Shown piece after piece: positions 42,217-51,628 of a DNA stretch of 64,000 nucleotides (position 1 is the first letter of the stretch; every line of letters starts with the position of its first letter). The notes under the pieces were generated by a model that did not search any database, was not told where the DNA came from, and saw nothing but the letters and a program-made list of their open reading frames with translations. The stretch lies in NCBI RefSeq assembly GCF_018919175.1, contig NZ_JAHLQL010000003.1, forward strand, positions 248,001 to 312,000. The letters are read 5' to 3'. Source of the DNA: Clostridium simiarum. GTDB lineage: Bacteria; Bacillota; Clostridia; Clostridiales; Clostridiaceae. The position numbers and the translations under genes were made by a program.

Positions 42217-43053
42217 ATGAGAGTTGGGTTAGGTCAAATAGATATAGCTTGGGAAAACAAGGGTGCAAACCTGTTAAAATGTGAAGATTTTCTTAAAAGA
42301 GCTAAAGATAACTCTATTGAGCTTTTAGTGTTTCCTGAAATGACACTTACAGGATTTTCAATGAATATAGAAAATATAGCAGAAGGTCCTCCTAAACAAT
42401 CTCCATCAGTAAAATGGTTCTCTGAAAAGGCTATAGAGTATAATATAAATATCGCTTTTGGATATACAGAAAAATGTGGTGAAAAAGGACTAAACAATTT
42501 AGTTATAATATCAAACAAAGGTGAAGTTTTAAGCAAATACTCAAAGCTCCATCCTTTTTCATATGGCGAAGAATCAAATTATTATATAGCTGGAGATTCT
42601 TTTACCCTAACCAAATTAAAGGATTTTGTTGTAGGAAGTACAATTTGCTACGACTTGAGATTTCCAGAGCTTTATCAGGTTTTAAGTAAAAAAGCTGAAC
42701 TTATATTAGTTATAGCTAATTGGCCTGAAAAAAGAAATAACGCCTGGATTACCCAGTTAAAATCCAGAGCTATGGAAAATCAATGTTATATAGTCGGTGT
42801 GAACAAAGTGGGGTTCTTTGGAAGCAATTATTATTCTGGGGATTCTATGATAATATCACCTTTAGGGGAAGTTCTGAAAAGCTTATCCCATAGTGAAGAT
42901 TTAGTTTATGAAGACATTAATATAGAAGAAGTAACAACTCTAAGAGAAAACTTTGCATTAAAAAAAGATAGAAGAAATAACCTTTATATAAAAGGACTTA
43001 CTTCAGATATTGCTATAATCAACGAAGGAGAGGTTTCTCATGATGTATCATGA
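42217..43053 (+). CDS. Carbon-nitrogen hydrolase (nitrilase superfamily)
   Basis: 278 residues with the triad of the superfamily: Glu in VFPEMTLTGFS (about 43), Lys in YSKLHPF (about 112) and Cys in STICYDLRFPE (about 147). NQCYIVGVNKVG follows. This is an amidase of the Nit/omega-amidase kind, possibly acting on 2-oxoglutaramate or similar amides; substrate not determined. It overlaps the downstream flavoprotein by 14 bases. Confidence 0.88.
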   Translation: MRVGLGQIDIAWENKGANLLKCEDFLKRAKDNSIELLVFPEMTLTGFSMNIENIAEGPPKQSPSVKWFSEKAIEYNINIAFGYTEKCGEKGLNNLVIISNKGEVLSKYSKLHPFSYGEESNYYIAGDSFTLTKLKDFVVGSTICYDLRFPELYQVLSKKAELILVIANWPEKRNNAWITQLKSRAMENQCYIVGVNKVGFFGSNYYSGDSMIISPLGEVLKSLSHSEDLVYEDINIEEVTTLRENFALKKDRRNNLYIKGLTSDIAIINEGEVSHDVS

Positions 43054-44272
43054 TATTTTAATAATAGGTGGAGGTGCCTCTGGCATATTTGCCTCCATAG
43101 TTGCTAAAGATTTTGGTAAAGATATAGCCATTATTGAAAGTAGTGATAGAATAGGCAAAAAAATTCTAACTACTGGTAATGGTAGATGCAATATTACTAA
43201 CAATACTATAAAAAAACCATACTTAGCTTACCATAGTGAAGAAAATGAATTTTTTCACTATGTACTAGACAGCTTTACTGTAGAAGATACTGTAAATACT
43301 TTTTACTCTATGGGATTACCAATTATAAACTTAGAAGGTGGTAAAATGTACCCTATGTCACTACAAGCCACTTCAGTGTTAGATATATTAAGAATGTCCC
43401 TAGAGGATAAAAACATACCTGTATACCTAGGAAATAAAGTAAATAAAATAACATCCTCAAAAAAAGGATTTTTAATAAAAACTAATTCTGAGGAAGAGTT
43501 TTCTTGCAAAAGTCTAATAATAGCAACAGGAGGTAAGTCAGCAGCAAATACAGGTTCTGATGGTTCTGGATACAAATTAGCTGAAAGTCTAGGCCATAGT
43601 ATAATTACTCCTGTACCTGCCTTAGTTCAATTAAAACTGAATTATAAAAATCTAAAGGCTTTATCTGGTATAAAGTTTGACGGAAAGGCTTCTATCTTGT
43701 TAGATGATAAAATTATAAGAGAAGAGATAGGCGAAGTCCTTTTTACAGATTACGGTGTTTCAGGGCCACCTATACTACAATTAAGCAGAATAGCTTCTAA
43801 GGGATTAAATAAAAATAAAGAAGTAAATATAACTATAGATATGATGCCTAATACCTCAAAAGAAGAGCTAACTATATTTTTAGAAAATCACTGGGGTCTT
43901 TTTTCTTATAGAAGTATCTATGAATCTTTTATAGGCATAATAAACAAAAAACTTATACCTATATTCTTAAAGGAATGTGGTATATCAGATATCCATACTC
44001 CCTGCTATCAGCTAGATTGGAAAGAAAGAGATAGATTAATTAATACGCTAAAGTGCTGGAAGTTTAAAGTTATTGATACAAATTCTTTTTCAAGCTCTCA
44101 AGTTACCGCTGGAGGAGTGAATACAAATGAGATATCTCCTGTAACTTTAGAATCCAAGATTGTAAAAAATCTATTTTTCTGTGGAGAAATAATAGACGTG
44201 GATGGTGACTGTGGAGGTTTTAACTTACAATGGGCTTGGAGCTCCGCAGCTGTAGTAGCTAAATCAATATAA
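43040..44272 (+). CDS. NAD(P)/FAD-dependent oxidoreductase, HI0933/YhiN (BaiN) family
   Basis: 410 residues: FAD-binding GGGASGIFASI at the N terminus, the family motif KKILTTGNGRCNITN (about 38-52), IIATGGKSAANTGSDGSGY, and the C-terminal FFCGEIIDVDGDCGGFNLQ. Family members bind flavin, and BaiN reduces bile-acid intermediates, but the physiological reaction here is unknown. Cotranslated with the nitrilase-family gene. GAAGGAGAGG precedes ATGATG. Confidence 0.87.
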   Translation: MMYHDILIIGGGASGIFASIVAKDFGKDIAIIESSDRIGKKILTTGNGRCNITNNTIKKPYLAYHSEENEFFHYVLDSFTVEDTVNTFYSMGLPIINLEGGKMYPMSLQATSVLDILRMSLEDKNIPVYLGNKVNKITSSKKGFLIKTNSEEEFSCKSLIIATGGKSAANTGSDGSGYKLAESLGHSIITPVPALVQLKLNYKNLKALSGIKFDGKASILLDDKIIREEIGEVLFTDYGVSGPPILQLSRIASKGLNKNKEVNITIDMMPNTSKEELTIFLENHWGLFSYRSIYESFIGIINKKLIPIFLKECGISDIHTPCYQLDWKERDRLINTLKCWKFKVIDTNSFSSSQVTAGGVNTNEISPVTLESKIVKNLFFCGEIIDVDGDCGGFNLQWAWSSAAVVAKSI

Positions 44273-44283
44273 TAAACCAAACA

Positions 44284-44325
44284 AAAACTACTGGATTTTT
44301 GACTAAGTAATCCAGTAGTTTTTAA
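44284..44325 (+). terminator. Terminator after the flavoprotein gene
   Basis: AAAACTACTGGAT and ATCCAGTAGTTTTT pair around a 14-base loop. It also serves the convergent thioesterase gene. Confidence 0.88.
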
Positions 44326-44359
44326 TATATTTATTATATTTAAAATAAGAAAATAACTC

Positions 44360-45109
44360 CTACTGTTTTTTCCAAAATGTCTCTAAGAGTGTAAGTTCTT
44401 TTCCTTCCTCATCAAATATTCTATGTATACAGTACATGGAATCATCTTTATCCTCCACTTGAACCTTAGAATTTATACTATGACCATAGGTTGTCTCTTT
44501 TTGATATGTTACCTTTACTCTCTCTAATCTATATTTTAGTATCACATCTAAAGGTACTGCTTCTATAGCCCAGGAAATATATTTTGCATTATTAACATGC
44601 TTATTGGTATCTATGTCACTATATCTTATAGTAAAACTCTGCTCATGATCTACTCTGCTTAGCTCATTTATATCATCTATATGTAGCTCTTCTTTACAAT
44701 TTTCATCAATTTCATAAACCTCATAAAATCTTTTTAAAATCTTAACAGGTCTTCTCTTTTTAAAATTAATTAAAAACCATATAGATTTGGCAGTACCTAT
44801 TACTTGTCCCTTATCATTACAAATTTCATGCTCTCTAAAGGCATAGAATTTTTTTAAGGAAAAAGCACTAGTTTTAACAGTTATTTTATCACCATATGTA
44901 GGAAATTCTTTTATATCAATATCCCATTTATATAGCACCCAAGCAACCTCATTTTTCATAAGATAGTCAATGCCTACTCCTAGTTCTTCACTTTGATAAG
45001 TTGCCACATCTCCCAAAAAATTCACTAGGGATGTTATAAGAGCTTTTCTATTATAATCTATATCATGATAGTATATTTCATATTGTTTTTCTGTAATAAC
45101 ACCTCTCAC
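44360..45109 (-). CDS. Acyl-ACP thioesterase
   Basis: 249 residues, two hotdog domains. The first has YEIYYHDIDYNRKALITSLVNFLGDVA, EVAWVLYKWDIDI and IWFLINFKKRRPV; the second begins near YSDIDTNKHVNNAKYISWA with the catalytic Asn/His region. It releases fatty acids from ACP. The start is a GTG at 45109 with GGAGGGG five bases upstream. Confidence 0.88.
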   Translation of the reverse strand: MRGVITEKQYEIYYHDIDYNRKALITSLVNFLGDVATYQSEELGVGIDYLMKNEVAWVLYKWDIDIKEFPTYGDKITVKTSAFSLKKFYAFREHEICNDKGQVIGTAKSIWFLINFKKRRPVKILKRFYEVYEIDENCKEELHIDDINELSRVDHEQSFTIRYSDIDTNKHVNNAKYISWAIEAVPLDVILKYRLERVKVTYQKETTYGHSINSKVQVEDKDDSMYCIHRIFDEEGKELTLLETFWKKQ

Positions 45110-45232
45110 TTAAACCCCTCCTAGAAATACTAAAAAATAAGTCCTTATAAATACAAAGGTGATTTACCCAAATCTGATTATCTTTTAAAGATTTAAGGCA
45201 AATCACTTATTGTTAACTTATATTAAATTCTA

Positions 45233-45418
45233 CTATGCATTAAGAGCATTCAGTAATTCTTCTACATCAAACCCATGTACCATAGCAGCTTCTTCTAAAG
45301 TTTCCATTTGGGATGCTGGACATCCAACACAACCCATACCAAAACTCATTAAAACCTCAATAGTTTCTGGATATTGTCTAACTATTTCTCCTATTGTCAT
45401 ATCCTTTGAAATTTCCAT
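45233..45418 (-). CDS. DUF1858 domain-containing protein (61 aa)
   Basis: 61 residues: MTIGEIVRQYPETIEVLMSFGMGCVGCPASQMETLEEAA; the CVGC pair is the usual redox or metal site of DUF1858 (hybrid-cluster-protein-associated disulfide family). ATG at 45418 after AAGGAG. It stands alone between terminator-like hairpins. Role unknown. Confidence 0.87.
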   Translation of the reverse strand: MEISKDMTIGEIVRQYPETIEVLMSFGMGCVGCPASQMETLEEAAMVHGFDVEELLNALNA

Positions 45419-45558
45419 GTATATCAACTCCTTTTTCTTAAAGAATATAATATCTTATTATACCCCTCAGAGCTACTTTATACAATAGAAATGCTGTAAG
45501 ATATTCCCTAAATGTAAATTTAACTTAATACTTTATACTATTTATTTGAAAGACTAAA

Positions 45559-45590
45559 TGCCCTTCAGTTAAATCTGAAGGGCTATAAAA
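45559..45590. terminator. Terminator after purA
   Basis: GCCCTTCAG and CTGAAGGGC pair around TTAAAT; A-rich on the left supplies the U run for the minus-strand purA transcript. Confidence 0.85.
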
Positions 45591-45596
45591 TTATAT

Positions 45597-46898
<1,302 letters not shown>

Positions 46899-46909
46899 TC
46901 AATTAAATA

Positions 46910-48328
46910 TTAATTTTTTTCTTTAGTTACTATGTCTCTAGCTACCACTACTCCAGTAACGGAAGCTTGCATAAGCCCCCTAGTCACTCCTGCTCCATCA
47001 CCTATGGTGTATAAGTTTTTTATTTCTGTTTCAAACTTATTATTTGTTTCAAATTTACTAGAATAAAATTTAACTTCTACTCCATATAAAAGGGTGTTTT
47101 TACTATAAAGTCCTGGAGCTATCTTATCAAAGGCTTTTAGTGCTTCTACTATAGAAGTTAAATGCCTTTGAGGTAAAACAAAACTTAAATCCCCTGGTAC
47201 TGCTGACTTTAATGTGGGAATGGTAGTAGATTTCTTTAATCTATCAGCATCTGTTCTTCTACCACTTAATAAATCTCCTAATCTTTGAACCATTATGCCT
47301 CCACCTGTTAACATATTACCTAATTTAGCTATATATTTACCGTAATTAATTGGTTCATTAAAAGGTTCTGTAAAGGTTGTGGAGACAAGTACTGCAAAAT
47401 TAGTATTTTCTGTTCTTAATTCTTTTTCTGAATAACTATGTCCATTAACTACAGATATCTGTCCATCATCATAATGTTCTTCCGACACAACTCCTCCTGG
47501 ATTCATACAGAAGGTTCTTACTTTATTTTCAAAGGTATCAGAGTAATATACTAGTTTAGCTTCATAAAGATCTTTTGTAAGGTGATCAATAACCGCATTT
47601 GGTACCTCTACTCTTACTCCTATATCCACCGCATTGTTGGTAACTTTTATATTAAGATTACTAGCCTTTTCTGATAACCAGCTAGCTCCTCCACGCCCTG
47701 GCGCTAATACTATATATTTTCCTTCAATCTCTATATTTTTTCCATCTTTATTATTAATTATAACCTTTTTAACTTCATTATTTTCGCATATAACATCTTG
47801 CACTTCTGTAAGTTCTAAAAAAGATGTGTTAGTCTTGTTTACAAGATGCTCATACATGCTTTTTAATACATTATAAGCAAGTTCAGTTCCCAAATGCCTT
47901 ACAGGACACTCCACTAATTTAATGTTATGTTTACTTGCTTCATATTTTATTTCTTCTACTCTTTCATTATTAATACCATAAATCTTTTCATTTGCCCCAA
48001 AACTTAAATATATATCATCACAATAATTAATTAGTTCCTTACTTTCTTTTTCACTATAAAAATCTAATAATCTTCCACCTACTTCAGGGCTTAAAGATAG
48101 TTTACCATCTGAAAAGGCTCCTGCTCCAGACCATCCGTAAGTTATTCCACAGGGAGTACATTTAACACATCTACCAAGAGTTCTAGCTGGGCAAGTTCTC
48201 TTCTCTATACTCCTTCCTTTATCTATTATTAAAACAGATAAATCTTTATTGAGTTTAGTAACTTCTAAAGCTGTAAATATACCTGCAGGACCAGCTCCTA
48301 CAATAATAACATCATAAAAATTATTCAT
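46910..48328 (-). CDS. FAD-dependent dehydrogenase, COG2509 type
   Basis: 472 residues: N-terminal FAD fold DVIIVGAGPAGIFTALE, then the family-specific Cys-rich stretch RTCPARTLGRCVKCTPC (about 45-61) and GWSGAGAFSDGKLSL, later VLAPGRGGASWL and a C-terminal YTIGDGAGVTRGLMQASVTG. Biochemical role not established for the family. ATG at 48328 after GGGAGGG. It lies 27 bases before purA on the same transcript. Confidence 0.85.
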   Translation of the reverse strand: MNNFYDVIIVGAGPAGIFTALEVTKLNKDLSVLIIDKGRSIEKRTCPARTLGRCVKCTPCGITYGWSGAGAFSDGKLSLSPEVGGRLLDFYSEKESKELINYCDDIYLSFGANEKIYGINNERVEEIKYEASKHNIKLVECPVRHLGTELAYNVLKSMYEHLVNKTNTSFLELTEVQDVICENNEVKKVIINNKDGKNIEIEGKYIVLAPGRGGASWLSEKASNLNIKVTNNAVDIGVRVEVPNAVIDHLTKDLYEAKLVYYSDTFENKVRTFCMNPGGVVSEEHYDDGQISVVNGHSYSEKELRTENTNFAVLVSTTFTEPFNEPINYGKYIAKLGNMLTGGGIMVQRLGDLLSGRRTDADRLKKSTTIPTLKSAVPGDLSFVLPQRHLTSIVEALKAFDKIAPGLYSKNTLLYGVEVKFYSSKFETNNKFETEIKNLYTIGDGAGVTRGLMQASVTGVVVARDIVTKEKN

Positions 48329-48347
48329 TTTACAACCCTCCCATAAC

Positions 48348-48376
48348 ATAGTAGCAGAGGCAATAATTCAAGTCAA
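48348..48376 (-). promoter_or_regulatory. Promoter of the flavoprotein-purA operon
   Basis: Minus strand: -35 TTGACT (48376-48371), 17-bp spacer, -10 TACTAT (48353-48348). The transcript would begin close to 48341, giving a very short leader. Confidence 0.65.
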
Positions 48377-48382
48377 TAAAAA

Positions 48383-48422
48383 ATACGAATGTTTTTCATT
48401 AATTAACAGATATAATTCGTAT
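48383..48422. promoter_or_regulatory. Inverted repeat ATACGAAT/ATTCGTAT, possible PurR operator
   Basis: Two perfect 8-bp arms (48383-48390, 48415-48422) lie directly upstream of the -35 of the flavoprotein-purA promoter. CGAA/TTCG half-sites in that position are how Bacillus PurR boxes look, and purA is a PurR target there. The 24-base gap is longer than in the Bacillus consensus, so the identity is tentative. Confidence 0.35.
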
Positions 48423-48630
48423 GTATTTTCTTAAAAAAGCAACTCTGTAGTAGTTAATGTTACTACATAATATAGTGAAATATTAACTTTAATAGTATAA
48501 AGATATATGATATTATATACTTAAAATTCACTTGAGAATGGTAACAAAACCTACTATTGAACTCATATGTTATAATAGGTCTTTTAATTAATATAACCTT
48601 ATTGTAGGAAGTTTACTATCATAAAATTCA

Positions 48631-48665
48631 AGGAGGTGAAAGTACTTTAATAAGTACAATTTATT
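48631..48665 (+). promoter_or_regulatory. Distant ribosome site of pgsA bridged by a small hairpin
   Basis: AAGGAGGTGAAAG (48630-48642) is an excellent Shine-Dalgarno but lies ~27 bases before the only good start (ATG 48666). GTACTT and AAGTAC between them form a stem that would shorten the effective distance. An in-frame stop at 48651 excludes an earlier start. Confidence 0.5.
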
Positions 48666-49184
48666 ATGAATATACCTAATATGTTAACCATTTTTAGACT
48701 TTTACTTATACCTGTTTTCTTAGTGGTGTTCTTTTCAAATGTTCCTAATTACTTATTATACTCTATAGTCGTGTTTTTAGTAGCTGGTGCTACCGATGTA
48801 TTAGATGGATATATTGCAAGAAAATATGACATGGTTACAAAGTGGGGTATAGTGCTTGACCCATTAGCAGATAAACTAATGCTTTTAACTGTTCTTTTCA
48901 GTTTATCATACAAAGGAATTATACCTTATTCAATTTTTATAATAGTATGTTCAAAAGAAGTTCTAATGATAATTTCAGGCATATTTTTATATAAAAAAGA
49001 TACAGTCATACCTTCCAACTTTTTTGGGAAAGCTTCTACTGTTCTTTTTTATGTTTCCATACTTACCGTAGCCTTTAATAAAAATATAGGTAAGATTTTA
49101 TTAGATATTGCTGTGATTAGTGCTATAATAGCATTAATAAACTATGCAATCATTTACTTGAAAAATCAAAAAAACAACAACTAG
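48666..49184 (+). CDS. pgsA: CDP-diacylglycerol--glycerol-3-phosphate 3-phosphatidyltransferase
   Basis: 172 residues, five membrane segments, with the CDP-alcohol phosphotransferase motif DVLDGYIARKYDMVTKWG followed by LDPLADKLM. It makes phosphatidylglycerophosphate, the first committed step to phosphatidylglycerol and cardiolipin. MNIPNMLTIFRLLLIPVF is a typical PgsA start. Confidence 0.92.
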   Translation: MNIPNMLTIFRLLLIPVFLVVFFSNVPNYLLYSIVVFLVAGATDVLDGYIARKYDMVTKWGIVLDPLADKLMLLTVLFSLSYKGIIPYSIFIIVCSKEVLMIISGIFLYKKDTVIPSNFFGKASTVLFYVSILTVAFNKNIGKILLDIAVISAIIALINYAIIYLKNQKNNN

Positions 49185-49222
49185 TAATTGTTGTAAATAT
49201 ACTCTACGAAAGGAGAATACTA

Positions 49223-50395
49223 ATGTCTATTTATGATGAAGCTTTAAAATTCCATGAGGAAAAAAGAGGAAAACTTGAGGTGGTTCCTAGAGTTGAGGTA
49301 AAGGATGCAAGAGATTTAAGTCTTGCTTATACACCAGGAGTCGCACAGCCATGTCTTGAAATTCAAAAAGATCCTAATAAGGCGTACATATACACAAGAA
49401 AATGGAATACTGTGGCAGTTGCCTCTGATGGTACTGCTGTTTTAGGTCTTGGGGATATAGGACCTCTAGGTTCTTTACCTGTAATGGAAGGAAAATCAGT
49501 ACTTTTTAAAACTTTTGGTGATGTAGATGCTATTCCAATACTACTAGACACAAAAGACACAGATGAAATAGTAGAAACTTTAATAAGAATAGCTCCTAGT
49601 TTTGGAGGTATAAATCTTGAAGATATTTCTGCTCCAAGATGCTTTGAAATAGAGAAAAAACTTAAGGAAAAACTAGATATTCCTATATTTCACGATGATC
49701 AACATGGTACAGCCATAGTAACCTTATCCGCTTTATTAAACGCACTAAAAATAGTTAATAAAAAACTTGAAGACTTAAAAGTTATAGTTAATGGAGCTGG
49801 AGCTGCTGGTGTTGCTATTACAAGGCTTTTACTATCTTCTGGTGTTAAAAATGTAATTCTTTGTGATAGAACAGGAGCTATTTTTGAAGGAAGAGAAAAT
49901 CTAAACTCTTCAAAATCTGAAATAGCTAAAATTACTAACCCAAATAAAGAACAAGGTTCTTTAAAGGAAGTATTAAAAAATTCAGATGTTTTTGTTGGAG
50001 TATCCGCCCCTAATACACTAAATGAGGAAATGGTAAAATCTATGAATAGTGATGCCATAATATTTGCTATGGCAAATCCTATTCCAGAAATTTTCCCAGA
50101 GGATGCTAAAAAAGCTGGTGCTAGAGTTATAGGTACTGGAAGATCTGATTTTCCTAACCAAATAAATAATGTACTTGCTTTCCCTGGAATATTCAGAGGA
50201 GCTTTAGATGTAAGAGCTAAAGATATAAATGAAGAAATGAAGCTTGCCGCAGCTTATGCTATTGCTAACTCTGTTAATGAAAGTGAATTAAATGAAGAAA
50301 ATATAATGCCAAAATCCTTTGATACAACTGTTCAAGCAAAGGTAGCTGAAGCTGTTAGAGAGGCAGCTAGAAAGAGCGGCGTAGCTAGAATATAA
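49223..50395 (+). CDS. NAD(P)-dependent malic enzyme (malate to pyruvate and CO2)
   Basis: 390 residues, the short bacterial type without a phosphotransacetylase domain. YTPGVAQPC (catalytic Tyr), GLGDIGPLGSLPVMEGK, FHDDQHGTAIV and the nucleotide fold VIVNGAGAAGVAITRLL are visible, as is MANPIPEIFPE. AAAGGAG precedes the ATG. It supplies pyruvate during fermentation; cofactor preference cannot be read reliably. Confidence 0.93.
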   Translation: MSIYDEALKFHEEKRGKLEVVPRVEVKDARDLSLAYTPGVAQPCLEIQKDPNKAYIYTRKWNTVAVASDGTAVLGLGDIGPLGSLPVMEGKSVLFKTFGDVDAIPILLDTKDTDEIVETLIRIAPSFGGINLEDISAPRCFEIEKKLKEKLDIPIFHDDQHGTAIVTLSALLNALKIVNKKLEDLKVIVNGAGAAGVAITRLLLSSGVKNVILCDRTGAIFEGRENLNSSKSEIAKITNPNKEQGSLKEVLKNSDVFVGVSAPNTLNEEMVKSMNSDAIIFAMANPIPEIFPEDAKKAGARVIGTGRSDFPNQINNVLAFPGIFRGALDVRAKDINEEMKLAAAYAIANSVNESELNEENIMPKSFDTTVQAKVAEAVREAARKSGVARI

Positions 50396-50415
50396 AATTA
50401 ATATTTAGTATGAAA

Positions 50416-50451
50416 AGCAACAATTCTTAAATTAGGAATTGTTGCTTTTTT
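50416..50451 (+). terminator. Terminator after malic enzyme
   Basis: AGCAACAATTC and GAATTGTTGCTTTTTT pair around an AT loop. Confidence 0.92.
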
Positions 50452-50568
50452 ATATGTTTTTGAATTTTATGATATTTTTGTAAACTATTTGTAACCATTG
50501 TCTAAATTTTTCGTATATTCATATAACATTAATATTTATATTAAATTTCAAAATTGGGGGGCTATATA

Positions 50569-51615
50569 ATGAAAAAAGAGAAAAAAAATCTTAATCCTTG
50601 GAAGAAAACCGCCATCTTCTCTTTAGTTTCACTATCAACCATAACAATTCTAAGTGGTTGTAACTTATTTCCTAAAGAAGAAGCTGTAATGGCACCGCCA
50701 CTTATTAAAAGTGCTCAAGCAAATTTAAACACTGCTAAAGTAGAACTAGGAACCATTTCCCACGATGTTAACGATACTGGATACCTGGTGCCTACAAATA
50801 TATTTTTATGTGCTTTTGATGGAAGATCTGGCTATTTAAAAAATATAAACGTTGCTCCTGGAGATTCAGTGTCAAAAGGCGATGTATTAGCACAGCTAGA
50901 CTCTGATGATCTAGAAAATAAGCTAAAACAACAAGAAATAAGATATAAAAAAGTGAAATTAAGATACGACAGCCTAGCGTCAAATCCTGAAGCCTCAGAC
51001 GCAGATAAGCAAAACGCTAAACTAGATTTAGAGCTTGAGGAATTACAATTGCAAAACACAAAAACAGAATTATCCAAAACCACATTAGTAGCACCTACTA
51101 GTGGCATTATAACTTATAAGGCTGACTTACTTGTAGGTGATATGGTAAGAGGAGCCACGCCTTTATTTGCCGTAAGCAATACTTCTGAATTTATCGTAGA
51201 ATATTCAGGAGAAAACTTGAAAAATTTAAAGGTAGGTATGGAGGCAAATTGCAAAATAGGTGATGATGAAATAAAAGGTACAGTATCAAGTATAGATGAA
51301 GGTTCTCCTGTTACATCTTTTCTTAAAAGTACAGAAAAAAAGGATAAAAAACAAACTGCTATAATCACACTTGAAAGCATGCCAAAAGAGCCTAAACTAG
51401 GAGCTCAAGTTCAATTAGAAATAAACATTAATAAAAAGTCGGATGTACTTATAGTTCCTAAAAGTGCAGTTAAATTTTTTAATCAAGCCGCTTATGTAAA
51501 AGTAGTAGAGAAGGACGATAAAGTAGAAAAATTTATTAAAATGGGAATTGATAACGGAAAAGATGTTGAAATACTAGAGGGATTAGAACAAGGCCAAGAA
51601 ATAATAATTAATTAG
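50569..51615 (+). CDS. HlyD-type membrane-fusion adaptor lipoprotein
   Basis: 348 residues. A lipoprotein signal ends ITILSGC (Cys near 34). Then a barrel-sandwich domain (GYLKNINVAPGDSVSKGDVLAQLDS), a coiled-coil hairpin (about 105-165) and LVAPTSGIITYKADLLVGD, followed by beta-barrel repeats and a C-terminal VPKSAVKFFNQAAYVKVVE. It should couple to the FtsX permease and two ATPases that follow, as MacA-type adaptors do. Starts at ATG 50569 after GGGGGG. Confidence 0.88.
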   Translation: MKKEKKNLNPWKKTAIFSLVSLSTITILSGCNLFPKEEAVMAPPLIKSAQANLNTAKVELGTISHDVNDTGYLVPTNIFLCAFDGRSGYLKNINVAPGDSVSKGDVLAQLDSDDLENKLKQQEIRYKKVKLRYDSLASNPEASDADKQNAKLDLELEELQLQNTKTELSKTTLVAPTSGIITYKADLLVGDMVRGATPLFAVSNTSEFIVEYSGENLKNLKVGMEANCKIGDDEIKGTVSSIDEGSPVTSFLKSTEKKDKKQTAIITLESMPKEPKLGAQVQLEININKKSDVLIVPKSAVKFFNQAAYVKVVEKDDKVEKFIKMGIDNGKDVEILEGLEQGQEIIIN

Positions 51616-51628
51616 GGGAGGGACTATT

